Notes: generated from the letters alone by a model not told the origin. DNA of 64,000 nt from Nitrosospira sp. Nl5 (GCF_900102495.1 NZ_FMVQ01000004.1:124001-188000), one strand, 5' to 3'. Numbered from the stretch's first letter, positions 44,110 to 54,458 are shown. Translations and numbers: made by a program.

Positions 44110-44538
44110 ATGGCGACAAAGAAAGCATGGGCAATATGGAAAGGCGGCATCAAGGATGGCGGCGGCACCATTTCCAGCGAGACCGGCGTGCTCAGGGAAG
44201 CGCCTTATGGGTTCAAATCGCGGTTCGAGGATGGCAAAGGCACTAATCCGGAGGAGCTGATTGCCGCCGCTCACGCCGGCTGCTTCTCGATGGCGCTTTC
44301 CTTGATGCTGGGAGACGCCGGCCTGACGCCGGAAAAAATCGAGACGCATGCCGAAATTACGCTCGATAAGATCGGCGAGGGCTTCGAGATCACCGCGAGC
44401 CACCTGAGCGTGACCGCAAAAATCCCCGGCGCCGACAAAGCGAGGTTTGAGGAAATCGCAAACAAGGCGAAGGCCGGGTGCCCCGTATCAAAGCTGATGA
44501 AGGCCAAGATCACCATGGACGCCAGGCTGGAATCCTGA
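44110..44538 (+). CDS. osmC: OsmC family peroxiredoxin
   Basis: A 142-residue thiol peroxidase that reduces organic hydroperoxides. The two catalytic Cys are in HAGCFSMAL (about residue 58) and AGCPVSK (about 124). KGTNPEELIAAAHAGCF and AEITLDKIGEGFEITASHL are typical of OsmC rather than Ohr. AAGGAGCGATCATG gives a good start. It is followed 42 bases later by the GMC oxidoreductase on the same strand. Confidence 0.93.
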   Translation: MATKKAWAIWKGGIKDGGGTISSETGVLREAPYGFKSRFEDGKGTNPEELIAAAHAGCFSMALSLMLGDAGLTPEKIETHAEITLDKIGEGFEITASHLSVTAKIPGADKARFEEIANKAKAGCPVSKLMKAKITMDARLES

Positions 44539-44580
44539 CGGCAGCTTCAAATAAAGAGAGTGAAGCGAGGAGATTTCAAC

Positions 44581-47133
44581 GTGACTGCAAGCAAACCGCA
44601 AACCACCGATTTTACAAAAGACGTTCTCGGCCGTTACATCAACAACGGCCTGGATGAAGCGCTGAATAGCACCCGCAGGGACGGGCAGCGGCCGGATGGT
44701 TCTCCCACCGATGACGCCCGGCCCTTTGATGTGATTGTGATCGGAGGCGGCAGCTTCGGGCCCGTTTTCGCGCAGCACTTATTTTCGAAAGACCAGACCC
44801 ATAGCCATCGTATCCTGGTGCTCGACGCCGGCTCGCTGCTGCTCACCGAGCATGTCCAGAACTATCCCCCGCTCGGGCTTGGGGTGCCTCCGCCTACTGA
44901 AACCGATCCCTTCGTGCCCCGTAACGAAGTATGGGGGCTGCCCTGGCGCGCGGAGCCGTCAAAAGTACCGCAGGGCTTTCCCGGGCTGGCCTATTGCCTG
45001 GGAGGTCGCTCCCTCTATTTCGGTGGCTGGTCTCCACAATTGCTGGATACCGCAACCGATACGGAAATGCCGCCCGACCGTTGGCCCGCCAGCGTCGTGG
45101 ATGACTTGAACAACAAATATTTTGCGGAGGCCGCGCAACAGATTGGCACCGATCAAACGAATGATTTTATCAGCGGAGCCATGCACGAGGCCCTGCGCAA
45201 GCAGTTGTTCGACGGGATCAGGAATAACAAAGTCCCGGGCGCGATCAAGCCGGTCAATCTGCCTTTGCATCTGGATGTGCCGCCAGGCATACCTGCCTTT
45301 ATCAAGGAGCAATACAAACTGGAAGCGCCCCTGGCTGTCCAGAGCCGTGCAGGCTCCGGATTATTCCCTTTCAACAAATTCAGCGCGGTGCCCCTGCTGG
45401 TCAAGGCGGCACGGGCGGCTTCCACCGAGTCGATGCACGCTGTAGGCTATCCGGATGATATCAAGAAGCGATTCATGGTGGCGCCTCACTGCCGCGTGAT
45501 CCGGCTCGTCACGACTATCCAGAACGGGCTTGGCCGGGTAACCGGGGTGGAATGTGAAACCTACCTTCCCATTTGCGGGGATGGATCGAATGTGCAAAAG
45601 CAGCGCGTGACCATCCCCGTGGCGGATAACGGCAACGTCATCATCGCGCTGGGAACCATAGAAAGCACGCGCCTTGCCTTGCTCTCCTTCCAGGGGATCA
45701 CGAATTACGACAGGATCGGCAAAAACCTGATGGCGCACCTGCGTTCCAATCTCACCTTCAGCATTCCGCGCTCCTCCTTGTCCAGCCTCGATCCGGCCGT
45801 GAAAGCGCTGCAGGCGTCCGCCTTGTTCGTGAAAGGAAGACATGCATTTCTCGATGGATCGGGGAAGGGGTATTTCCACTTGCAGATTACGGCTGCCGGA
45901 CTGGATAAGCTCAGCCCGGACTCCGAGGCCGAACTCTTCAAGAAGATTCCCGACCTGGATAGCATGCTTCCGCTGCAGGAGGTGAACGACCACACAGTCG
46001 TCATCACCATTCGCGGCATCGGCGAAACGCAGGAACAGAACCCGGGCAGCCATATCACGTTGACGAACGAAACCGATGAGGTCGGCGCGCGGCGCGCGCT
46101 GGTTACCTACAATCTCAGCCCAAACGATTACGAGCTCTGGGACGCGATGGACCAGGCCGCCGATGATGTCGCGAAGGTGTTCGCCGGCGGGAACGATTTT
46201 ACCGTCTTCACGGCAACTGGCCCGCAGACCGTGCCATCAACGGCGGATTTGAAACAACTTGTGCCCTACAAGCCGGTGTGGGAAGGCGGGCGCCGCGATG
46301 GCATGGGCACTACTCATCATGAAGCAGGGCCACTCTGGATGGGTGACGGGCCGAATACTTCCGTTACCAATGCCGATGCCCGTTTCCACTTTGTCGACAA
46401 CGCCTATGCAGCCGGACCAGCCCTGTTTCCGACAGTCGGTTCGCCCAATCCCATGCTGGCGGGGGTGGCATTATCGCGGCGGTTGGCGGAGCAGTTTACC
46501 GTTGCGCCATTTCACCCCGATGCAGGGTTCACCATGCTGTTCGATGGCGCAAACAGGAACAAATGGCACATGTCGACAATCAGGAACCAGGCCAATAATT
46601 ATCCTGGCGGCGTTCTTCTCGTCGACCGCTCCCTCGAGTCGGTGCCCGGCAATGACGTCGGCATGTTCTGGCATACCGATCCGACGCCACATGATTTCGT
46701 GCTCAAGCTTGAATGGCTGCGCTGGCGTGAGGATGACAACTCGGGTGTGTTCATTCGATTTCCGCATCCCGATAGCAAGAATTACAACAACACTGCTTAT
46801 GTCGCAATTCATTTTGGTTTCGAGATACAGATCGACCAGCTTGCACGTCCCGATGGCGCGGCTATTCGCAAGACCGGCGCGATCTACGGTTTCGCCGCGC
46901 CTGACGATCCGGACAACCTGCCTGTAAAACCGGTAGGCCAATGGAATGAATTCGAGATCCATGCGCTGGGGCAATATTACACCGTATTCCTCAATGGCAA
47001 AAAAATTACGGAGTATGACAACACCGACCCAACGCGCGGCCAGCCCAGCTCGGGCAGCACGCCGAGCTTTATCGGCCTGCAAACCCATACCGGGCGTGTA
47101 GCGTTCCGCAAGATCCAGATTAAAGCGCTTTAA
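44581..47133 (+). CDS. GMC-type oxidoreductase fused to a DUF1080 domain
   Basis: An 850-residue fusion. The first 620 residues are a flavoprotein of the GMC type: FAD-binding DVIVIGGGSFGPVFAQHLF at about residue 43, a long middle, and the C-terminal FPTVGSPNPMLAGVALSRRL with the conserved His in GTTHHEAGPLWMG. From about residue 640 comes a DUF1080 (concanavalin-like, sugar hydrolase-type) domain: FTMLFDGANRNKWHMSTI, DDNSGVFIRFPHPDSKNYNN and VGQWNEFEIHALGQYYTVFL. The oxidised substrate may be a sugar or related alcohol bound by that domain. Start GTG 44581 has GAGGAG 8 bases before; the longer GTG 44560 lacks one. Confidence 0.88.
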   Translation: MTASKPQTTDFTKDVLGRYINNGLDEALNSTRRDGQRPDGSPTDDARPFDVIVIGGGSFGPVFAQHLFSKDQTHSHRILVLDAGSLLLTEHVQNYPPLGLGVPPPTETDPFVPRNEVWGLPWRAEPSKVPQGFPGLAYCLGGRSLYFGGWSPQLLDTATDTEMPPDRWPASVVDDLNNKYFAEAAQQIGTDQTNDFISGAMHEALRKQLFDGIRNNKVPGAIKPVNLPLHLDVPPGIPAFIKEQYKLEAPLAVQSRAGSGLFPFNKFSAVPLLVKAARAASTESMHAVGYPDDIKKRFMVAPHCRVIRLVTTIQNGLGRVTGVECETYLPICGDGSNVQKQRVTIPVADNGNVIIALGTIESTRLALLSFQGITNYDRIGKNLMAHLRSNLTFSIPRSSLSSLDPAVKALQASALFVKGRHAFLDGSGKGYFHLQITAAGLDKLSPDSEAELFKKIPDLDSMLPLQEVNDHTVVITIRGIGETQEQNPGSHITLTNETDEVGARRALVTYNLSPNDYELWDAMDQAADDVAKVFAGGNDFTVFTATGPQTVPSTADLKQLVPYKPVWEGGRRDGMGTTHHEAGPLWMGDGPNTSVTNADARFHFVDNAYAAGPALFPTVGSPNPMLAGVALSRRLAEQFTVAPFHPDAGFTMLFDGANRNKWHMSTIRNQANNYPGGVLLVDRSLESVPGNDVGMFWHTDPTPHDFVLKLEWLRWREDDNSGVFIRFPHPDSKNYNNTAYVAIHFGFEIQIDQLARPDGAAIRKTGAIYGFAAPDDPDNLPVKPVGQWNEFEIHALGQYYTVFLNGKKITEYDNTDPTRGQPSSGSTPSFIGLQTHTGRVAFRKIQIKAL

Positions 47134-47199
47134 AGGTATGCGCGTATGAAATCCGATACTAAAACTCTTCCATAAGCCCCTGATGCATTGACTGCCTGT

Positions 47200-47932
<733 letters not shown>

Positions 47933-48016
47933 CAATCAAGAAGCCAACCCGCTCGGGGTGGGCTTCTCAATATCGAGGAATGATTTTTGGGACGCGAAAA
48001 TATTTGGTTGTTGAAC

Positions 48017-48303
48017 TTACTTCTTTCCGGCACCATTCACCGTTGCCTTGAGGGTGGCACCCGGCTTGAATGCTGGAACCTTTGAGGCGGCAATTTTAAG
48101 CTCTTCACCTGTTTTGGTATTACGGCCGGTCCGCGCGGCACGGCTGCGCATCTCGAAGGTTCCAAAACCGATCAGAGAAATGGAATCGCCTTTTCGCAGG
48201 GCATCCGCAATGATTTCAGTCAATGCCGCCCACGGCATGGCTGGCATCGGCTTTGGTGAAGGCGGTTTTGGCGGCCATCGCTTCAAAGCTCGTTCTTCTT
48301 CAT
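48017..48303 (-). pseudogene. hupB: HU-type DNA-binding protein gene with two frameshifts
   Basis: The 3' part (48017-48230) encodes ALTEIIADALRKGDSISLIG, FGTFEMRSRAARTGRNTKTG and KVPAFKPGATLK: an HU/IHF-family protein. The start ATGAAGAAGAACGAGCTT at 48303 is in frame for only six codons; a loss of two bases follows, then AMAAKTAFTKADASHAVG reads in another frame, and one extra G near 48235 shifts to the 3' frame. The N-terminal helices of HU are thus spread over three frames and no intact protein would be made. Other HU genes may exist elsewhere. Confidence 0.8.
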
Positions 48304-48630
48304 AATTTTTTTCTCTTTACGAATGGTGGTTACTGGATTTGCTGCATTTTCGTTTGGCGTGGGGAAAGTGGCGAATCAGGGGGAGGAGTTGATTCCCCCT
48401 TGACGCAATAGTGATTCCAAAACTGTGAAAGGCGATCAGACAAACTACGAAGGAGTACGTTAGCTTCGTCGTCGGGAGCGCCATCATTGTCGGCGGTGGC
48501 CAGACAGTACTGCGCGGCGTGTCCGGCGTCTTCCCTGGGGCAGCGTTTGTCGCCTCGGCCTGCTCGCCGGTGTTCGTCTTCGCAGCGCATGGGCGGGTGT
48601 CGGTGCAAAAAAAATGTCAGATTAAACCAA
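48304..48630. other. Gene-free stretch
   Basis: About 330 bases between two minus-strand genes, the HU pseudogene and the RelA/SpoT-type gene. A minus-strand frame at 48330-48608 has a protein-like composition (SLSDRLSQFWNHYCVKG) but starts at a non-standard codon with no ribosome-binding site, and may be debris. No repeat found. Confidence 0.35.
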
Positions 48631-49749
48631 TTATTTTTTCTTCTTTGAAAGGTGTGCCAAAGTCCGATGTTGAGTACGGTCCAATATCTCGGCTAAGCGA
48701 AGATTTGCTGCGGTAATATCTGTTTCGGTAGGTTTCAATAGGTCGGCTAAGCGAGGATGTGTTGCGGCAAAATCTATAGGTTTCAATATATCCTCTAAGT
48801 TGCGCTTCGCCGTAAGTTTCATCATGCCCGATAGGTTCATAGCAAGGCTAATGGCTTGATTTCCTTGCTTCAGTTTTTCGATCTCCATTTTGAGTGTAGC
48901 AACGCTTTCTTTTGATGCCTTGTCTTGCTCCTTTACGTTTTCCAGCGTACTCAGAGCTAACTCCATCTGCTTAAAAGCTTCGTCCTTTTCTTTATTTGTG
49001 ACGCGGATTTTATCTTCCAGTTGACCAATAGTTGAAACAAGACCAAGAACAAACCCACCCATTTCATCTGCACTTCCAGCCATTCGGTTAAATATTTCCA
49101 AGAAATATTGAACCAACGGACTGTCCGAGAAATTCGGATACCTAATTTTATGATCTATCTCACTCCATCCCTCCTCAAATATAGTGCGAACTTGAATCTC
49201 AGAATGAATTCTTCGTTTGAGGGGCATTGATTCAACTACGTAATGGATTGACCTATAGCCAGCGGGATGATTTTTAACTTCAAATCCATGACTTGTAAAA
49301 CTACTCGTCAAACTCTCGCTATCTCCTTCTCGTATATAAGCTACTGGGGTTTCAATTGGATCCCATTGAGCTTTAAGAGCTGCATCAATCTCAAAACAAT
49401 CTTCTTTAAATAGATGTAACGCTCGAACGCCAATAAGATCAGCCACTTTCTCAAAATAATTATTCTGCGTGATGTCATCATATTTTGGATTGCCTTCAGA
49501 TTTTTTTCTGACAATTTTTGCCATGAGATGCTCTGAATTCTTTACGCGCCAACGGACTGAGTGAACGCCATTGAATTTTTGTATTACTTTTGCAATAAAT
49601 TCTGCGGAGTTCTCCAGATTCGATGATTGATTTTCATGATCCTCAGCGACTGCTTGAAGAGTCGTCCACTCTATATTCGCGTTATCCCAGGTAGTGCGCG
49701 TAATGCTATGTTTCTCAAGAAAATCCTCTAATGATAAACTTTCAGCCAT
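48631..49749 (-). CDS. RelA/SpoT-type synthetase with C-terminal coiled coil
   Basis: A 372-residue protein. Residues 70-225 match the RelA/SpoT synthetase domain: VRWRVKNSEHLMAKIVRKKS (ATP-binding basic region), FEKVADLIGVRALHLFKED with the metal Asp, GYRSIHYVVES and IHSEIQVRTIFEEGWSEIDH with the catalytic Glu. From about 240 a long coiled coil (VTNKEKDEAFKQMELALSTL on) and a Leu-rich C-terminal part follow. No hydrolase domain is present, so it would only make (p)ppGpp or a related nucleotide, or pyrophosphorylate tRNA. AT-rich, unlike the rest. It may be a toxic or defence-type synthetase; no partner is recognised. Start ATG 49749. Confidence 0.83.
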   Translation of the reverse strand: MAESLSLEDFLEKHSITRTTWDNANIEWTTLQAVAEDHENQSSNLENSAEFIAKVIQKFNGVHSVRWRVKNSEHLMAKIVRKKSEGNPKYDDITQNNYFEKVADLIGVRALHLFKEDCFEIDAALKAQWDPIETPVAYIREGDSESLTSSFTSHGFEVKNHPAGYRSIHYVVESMPLKRRIHSEIQVRTIFEEGWSEIDHKIRYPNFSDSPLVQYFLEIFNRMAGSADEMGGFVLGLVSTIGQLEDKIRVTNKEKDEAFKQMELALSTLENVKEQDKASKESVATLKMEIEKLKQGNQAISLAMNLSGMMKLTAKRNLEDILKPIDFAATHPRLADLLKPTETDITAANLRLAEILDRTQHRTLAHLSKKKK

Positions 49750-50318
49750 TGGATACCTTACCTTTTGTTTATTTATTGAACATTTTTAATTTCGTCACCC
49801 CCATTCGAACTGCCAAAAACGCAACTTTGGCATCCGCTGAATTCCCATGTTGAATGTTCGCTTTTGGGAGGTTCAGCCGATGAGCTCTTGTCGATGAGGA
49901 TAACTGATTCAGACATTTTTTGTCAGATGAACTCCCGACTTCTACAATATCTTAAATCTGTATAAAAACTGACATGCGAACTCTGCATGTAAGAATCTGT
50001 GGGGCGGAGTAACCCTTGTCCCTACCGCGTCGCGGCCACCAATATTGCTTCCTCGCCTTGCCTGCACAAACCCTGAACGCTACGAAATAACAAGCCCCTC
50101 TGCCATTCGTTCAAAGAGTGGCTTTATCCTCAAATAAAAGTTACTGCGATCTGTACGTTGACGTACAGAATGGCGGAATTGACCGGTAGATACTTGCCAA
50201 TCGTCTTTTTGCTTGAATCATCAGGCAGGGACGGCTGGAGGTTGAGGGCGAAAAACAGTTTCGGTAACCGGGGGACGCGGTCAGGCGTCAATGATAAATT
50301 ATCAATCAGGAGATCAGC
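49750..50318. other. Gene-free stretch
   Basis: About 570 bases between divergent genes. The first 230 bases share the low GC of the RelA/SpoT-type gene; then normal GC returns near 49990. A dyad CTGTACGTTGACGTACAG lies at about 50151-50168. A 60-codon frame near 50158 is not convincing. Confidence 0.4.
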
Positions 50319-50738
50319 ATGGAAAAGATCAGTGAAGTGATGAACACCGATGTGCAGACTATCAGTCCCGACGCGACGATAGAAGAAGCGGCCCAGGAAA
50401 TGCGGGATGGCGATTTTGGGCTGATACCTGTGGGAGAAGAGGATGACTTGCTCGGTGTGATCACTGACCGCGATATCGCGATCAGGGCGGTTGCCGAAGG
50501 CAAGGACCCAGACACGCCGGTTCGGGAAGTAATGTCTGAAGGAGTGGTCTCCGCACACGAGGATGATTCGATAGAAGAAGCGGCACAAATCATGAGCGAC
50601 CATCAGATCCGGCGCCTGCCGATCGTGGATGCCGGGAACCGGTTGGTGGGGATCGTATCGCTTGGGGATTTTGCCGTCGAGAGTTCAGATATCAGTGCGG
50701 TCGCCGAAGCGCTCAGCGAAATCTCAAGCCCTCCCTGA
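50319..50738 (+). CDS. CBS domain protein
   Basis: A 139-residue protein made of two CBS domains: VMNTDVQTISPDATIEEAAQ, LLGVITDRDIAIRAVAEGKD and VMSEGVVSAHEDDSIEEAAQ, LVGIVSLGDFAVE. The pair forms one Bateman module that binds adenosine nucleotides. This type of stand-alone CBS protein is often stress-induced. An AGGAGATC ribosome-binding site precedes ATG 50319. Confidence 0.93.
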   Translation: MEKISEVMNTDVQTISPDATIEEAAQEMRDGDFGLIPVGEEDDLLGVITDRDIAIRAVAEGKDPDTPVREVMSEGVVSAHEDDSIEEAAQIMSDHQIRRLPIVDAGNRLVGIVSLGDFAVESSDISAVAEALSEISSPP

Positions 50739-50764
50739 CATTGTGCCTATCGTGTTACCCAACC

Positions 50765-50815
50765 GCGGGAAGCATGGCGCCTCACTATACACGAGGGGTA
50801 CGACATGCTTCCCGC
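50765..50815. repeat. 12-bp perfect inverted repeat
   Basis: GCGGGAAGCATG at 50765-50776 and CATGCTTCCCGC at 50804-50815, spacer 27 bases, in the gap after the CBS gene. It could fold as a strong hairpin in RNA. There is no T-run after it, so it is not a standard terminator on the plus strand. Confidence 0.6.
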
Positions 50816-50856
50816 CGGCTTGACTGAAGATAATGACGAGTAATCAAGGAGAAACC

Positions 50857-51051
50857 ATGGCAAAAGCGAATCCAATTCAAGTACAAAAGTTTTTATCCGG
50901 CATGGATTACCCCGCGGACAAAGACGACATTGTGAAGCATGCCAAATCCAAGGGCGCGGATGACAACATAATGCAGACGCTCCAGCAGCTGCCGGATGAA
51001 AGCTTCGAAACCCCGGCCGATGTCAGCAAGGCAATCGGAAACATTGAATAA
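50857..51051 (+). CDS. DUF2795 protein
   Basis: A 64-residue protein: MAKANPIQVQKFLSGMDYPA, KDDIVKHAKSKGADDNIMQT and LPDESFETPADVSKAIG, the whole DUF2795 domain. Common in soil bacteria next to CBS or stress genes; function unknown. The start ATG 50857 follows AAGGAGAAACC; the frame extends to 50833 without a reason to use it. Confidence 0.87.
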   Translation: MAKANPIQVQKFLSGMDYPADKDDIVKHAKSKGADDNIMQTLQQLPDESFETPADVSKAIGNIE

Positions 51052-51176
51052 CGGCATATTTAACCCTCTGGGAAAGCGGTTTCTTTGGTCCTGGACTCAG
51101 GCCGAAGAGGGCCGATGACGCGTACGTCGCCGGGCACGGCGCGTTCAACGCAGGACGCGGTGTCATTACCGAGGGC

Positions 51177-52358
51177 ATGAGTGCCATGAAAGCGATGAAG
51201 GCCGCGGAAGGGTTACCGCAAATAACGCTGGCAACATCTCATCTGCTTGACGCGCCGGGTAAAATTGCCGTGCTTCACGCAAAGGCATTGGGCGATTTTA
51301 TCGTCACCTTGCCTGCATTAGACGCCATAAAAGAGACCTATCCGAATGCCGAGCTAGTCCTGCTCGCCAAGCCTTGGCTAAAGAAATTCCTCGCGGCACG
51401 GCCCTCGCCGGTTGACCGGGTTATCAGCGTCCCGGTACTGGCCGGTATCAGCGGGACGAGCGAAGTCGAAGTAAAAGGCCCAGCCTGCAACACCGCTCAT
51501 CCGGACGAGGCTGAACTGTTTTGCGCAGCCATGCGCGCTGAAAAATTCGCCGCTGTGGTGCATATGCAAGGCGACGGCAAAACCGCGAATCCTTTCATCA
51601 AGAAGCTCGGCGCCAGTCTGACCGCAGGTATCCGTAACCCGCCGGCCGAGATGATCGATCGCTTTATTCCTTATGTGCATTATCAAAGCGAGGTTCTCCG
51701 CCATCTCGAGATCGCCGCTTTAGTCGGTGCTCGCACCACCAGGCTCGAACCTCGTATTGTCGTGACGAAAGCAGATGAGCAGGAAATCGTCCCCGTTGAA
51801 GCAATGATCAAGGGAAAGCCTTATGCCGTGCTCCACGCCGGTGCTGACGACAACCGGCGGGTATGGCCGGCGGCCAAATTTGCCGCTGTCGCCGACAACC
51901 TGGCCGAAAGGGGATATGAAGTCATTCTGACCGGCACGCCAAAAGAAGACGAGATTATTACAAATGTCACGCGGGCAATGAACCATGCCGCCGTTGCCTG
52001 CACTTCGCTTGCGCTTGGCGGCCTGGCCGCCCTCCTGCAGAAAAGCGCGCTGGTCATCAGCAATGACACCGGACCACTGCATCTGGCACGAGCGGTTGGT
52101 GCACGGACTGTCGGGATCTTCTGGGCACCGAATGTGCTGAACTGGGGCCCGCTCAGCCGGAGCCGTCACCGCCTCGCCATAAGCTGGCAACTGGAATGCC
52201 CCCAGTGCCGGATCAAGCCTGTCTCGCCCTGGCCGTTTCAGCCTGTGACGGCCGGCTGTGACCACTCGTACTCATTTGTTGAAAGCATATCCGTCGCGGA
52301 GGTGCTTGAGCTAGCGGGGGAATTACTGCCTCAGACTCCCCATAACATAGCAGGCTAA
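51177..52358 (+). CDS. Glycosyltransferase family 9 (heptosyltransferase-like) protein
   Basis: A 393-residue GT9 enzyme: KIAVLHAKALGDFIVTLPAL near the start, DAIKETYPNAELVLLAKPW, PYAVLHAGADDNRRVWPAAK and a C-terminal SALVISNDTGPLHLARAVGA (the D-TGPLH motif). GT9 enzymes move heptose from ADP-heptose onto lipid A-core or related acceptors. It is the only plus-strand gene of the island, converging with the GT4 at 52355, with a 4-base overlap of the ends. The frame start at 51177 has no clear ribosome-binding site. Confidence 0.87.
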   Translation: MSAMKAMKAAEGLPQITLATSHLLDAPGKIAVLHAKALGDFIVTLPALDAIKETYPNAELVLLAKPWLKKFLAARPSPVDRVISVPVLAGISGTSEVEVKGPACNTAHPDEAELFCAAMRAEKFAAVVHMQGDGKTANPFIKKLGASLTAGIRNPPAEMIDRFIPYVHYQSEVLRHLEIAALVGARTTRLEPRIVVTKADEQEIVPVEAMIKGKPYAVLHAGADDNRRVWPAAKFAAVADNLAERGYEVILTGTPKEDEIITNVTRAMNHAAVACTSLALGGLAALLQKSALVISNDTGPLHLARAVGARTVGIFWAPNVLNWGPLSRSRHRLAISWQLECPQCRIKPVSPWPFQPVTAGCDHSYSFVESISVAEVLELAGELLPQTPHNIAG

Positions 52359-53305
52359 CAGGCGTTTTCGACAAAACGATCAACAACTCGTTGCCAGTCA
52401 TTCACAAACCGTTTTATGTGAAAGCGCTGATTTGCATAATCCCTGGCATTTTGGCCCAGTTCTTTGGCATGCTCCGGGTGGTCGATCAGGTAGCGCATCC
52501 GCTCGATAAGCTTGTCGATGCTGGTTTCAACGTAGCCGGTCTTGCCGTTCTGAACCGCCGTCGCCATTTCGGTTGTCGCAAGCCCGACTATCGGCAAACC
52601 TGTCATCATCGCTTCACAGACCGATAGCCCCAGGCTGGTATAGCGAATCGGATTAAAGAAGAAACGGTAACTCGCTTCAAAAGCCGGCAAGTCGTCGTGA
52701 GACACTTCGCCCAAGCCGCCAAGTTCGCTTGTGCCCATCCCCACCAGGTCGAGCGGTATCTGTCCACGGATTGCCTCGAACACATCCAGCCCCAACCGCC
52801 GGCCGCGTTTCCGGATATTGTTCACCACCACGATGCCCTTGGGATTCTCGCCGGTATACGTTACGTTTTCCGGCACGATCACGCCATGGTCGATGACTGT
52901 CGCCGGCGTCCGGTTATTGTCCCACATCAGCCGGTTGAAATCGGTCACGTGAACCAGCAGCATGGACGGATCGTCCACCCAGTGCCGGGTATTGGTCGGG
53001 TGTTCTTGCGGCGGATCGTGCTCGAGATAAATTTTCGGTAACCGGCGCTGGGCCTCGGATAATATCCGGTGCTGGTCAACTTCGTAATTCTTGCGGTGCT
53101 GAAACAATATCACGTCAAACTCAAGATCCTTCACCTGGTCAACGGGAACATCATGCACATTATCCCCCCAGTCAAAACCCGGCATGCGGCCGCCATAACC
53201 CTCGCCCTCTCCTTTCGGTAAATAGAATTCGAAGGGAACGTGTGTCAGGTAGTAAAGATAATTGCCGTGAATATGCCAGGTAAGAACCCGGGGTTTCTTT
53301 TGCAT
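52355..53305 (-). CDS. Glycosyltransferase (GT4-like)
   Basis: A 316-residue protein: VLTWHIHGNYLYYLTHVPFE at the start, a Rossmann-like half, then NNIRKRGRRLGLDVFEAIRG and SLGLSVCEAMMTGLPIVGLA with the nucleotide-sugar Glu of GT4 enzymes, and ERMRYLIDHPEHAKELGQNA at the end. It probably uses an NDP-sugar. Its start shares one base with the stop of the upstream GT9 gene, so they are one operon. Confidence 0.87.
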   Translation of the reverse strand: MQKKPRVLTWHIHGNYLYYLTHVPFEFYLPKGEGEGYGGRMPGFDWGDNVHDVPVDQVKDLEFDVILFQHRKNYEVDQHRILSEAQRRLPKIYLEHDPPQEHPTNTRHWVDDPSMLLVHVTDFNRLMWDNNRTPATVIDHGVIVPENVTYTGENPKGIVVVNNIRKRGRRLGLDVFEAIRGQIPLDLVGMGTSELGGLGEVSHDDLPAFEASYRFFFNPIRYTSLGLSVCEAMMTGLPIVGLATTEMATAVQNGKTGYVETSIDKLIERMRYLIDHPEHAKELGQNARDYANQRFHIKRFVNDWQRVVDRFVENAC

Positions 53306-54327
53306 TATGCGTTTCTCCTCTCGTTTTCCGCTACCGCCACTGCTTTGATCGCCTGGATGGCCGCCGCGGGTGTCCTGGCAGCACTCCCAGACACAACCCG
53401 GTGCCGGACCTTGTCAAGCGGACCCCAAATTAAAGGGTCGGTTGTCGTAAAGACGGTCACACTTGGCGCGTCCACCGCCACCGCCAGATGCGAAACGCCA
53501 GTGTCATTCGAAACAACAGCCTGGCTCCCTTTCATCAGGGCAGCGAGCGGCCCGATACCGGTTTTGCCCGCTAAGTCAATCGCCGTGCCTGTCATTTGCT
53601 GCATCACTGCTTGTGTCAGGGGCTTTTCCTGGGCGGTACCAGTCAATACCACCTTCAAGCCTTGGCGGATACAACTGTCCGCCACTGCCCCAAAATGCCA
53701 GGCCGGCCACGGCGCAGCGGAAATCGCCCCAGGATGTAAACAGGCGTAGGGCTGATGCCCAATGGACCGGTATTCTTTCAATACCTGGAGTTCTCGATAG
53801 TCCGCGTCGAATAATGGAAATTCCATCGTGCTGTCCCGATTATGCGGCTGGCTGATGCCGAGAAACTCCAGTAAATCGAGGTTTTTGAGCAATTCGGGTT
53901 GACTGTCCGGGTATGACAGGAAGAAATCATGATTCGGCCAGTATGCATCCTTACCTGCAAAACCGGCCACCGTCCGGGACCCCAAAAGGGAAACGAGGAG
54001 ATTGGACACCGTGCCTTTGCCGTGCATTTGCAAGACGAGATCGTATTCTTGCCGCTGCATGTCCGTTAAAAAGGCTGCGACTGCTTCCGGACTGAACTTG
54101 CGTTCGGGTAGCCCCGGAAAACCCGGGAATTCAACAAAACCATCAATGTAATGGCTGTAGCGCTTCGCAAGCTCTTTATTCCAGGGCAGCCCGATGTAAT
54201 CGATGGCCGCTTGCGGAAAAGCCTGGTGGATGGCTCGCAATGCCGGTGTAAACAACAGGAAATCACCTAGTTTCAGCGCCCTGAAGATGGCAATTTTCTT
54301 GATTGGCAGTCCGGTCAATTGCATCAT
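53305..54327 (-). CDS. Glycosyltransferase family 9 (heptosyltransferase-like) protein
   Basis: A 340-residue GT9 enzyme: [60 protein letters not shown] and a C-terminal [20 protein letters not shown]. The D-TG-SHLA motif binds the ADP-sugar. First gene of a two-gene operon with the GT4 gene. ATG 54327 has no strong ribosome-binding site; ATG 54324 is an alternative. Confidence 0.88.
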   Translation of the reverse strand: MMQLTGLPIKKIAIFRALKLGDFLLFTPALRAIHQAFPQAAIDYIGLPWNKELAKRYSHYIDGFVEFPGFPGLPERKFSPEAVAAFLTDMQRQEYDLVLQMHGKGTVSNLLVSLLGSRTVAGFAGKDAYWPNHDFFLSYPDSQPELLKNLDLLEFLGISQPHNRDSTMEFPLFDADYRELQVLKEYRSIGHQPYACLHPGAISAAPWPAWHFGAVADSCIRQGLKVVLTGTAQEKPLTQAVMQQMTGTAIDLAGKTGIGPLAALMKGSQAVVSNDTGVSHLAVAVDAPSVTVFTTTDPLIWGPLDKVRHRVVSGSAARTPAAAIQAIKAVAVAENERRNA

Positions 54328-54458
54328 GGGATTCTTCGTGCTATACCTTTATCATCCTCTGCAACCCACAGTATTACATGGAACGCCTGGCTATTTCTGT
54401 CAGGACTTTCCTGTTTATTTCACTTTGTCTCGCTACGCCGTTTGATACCATGGTTTCA

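Noticed and set aside
48330-48608. 92-codon minus-strand frame between the HU pseudogene and the synthetase gene
   Set aside because: Non-standard start and no ribosome-binding site; kept only as possible debris.
50765-50815. Rho-independent terminator
   Set aside because: The 12-base stem is perfect but the loop is 27 bases and no T-run follows.
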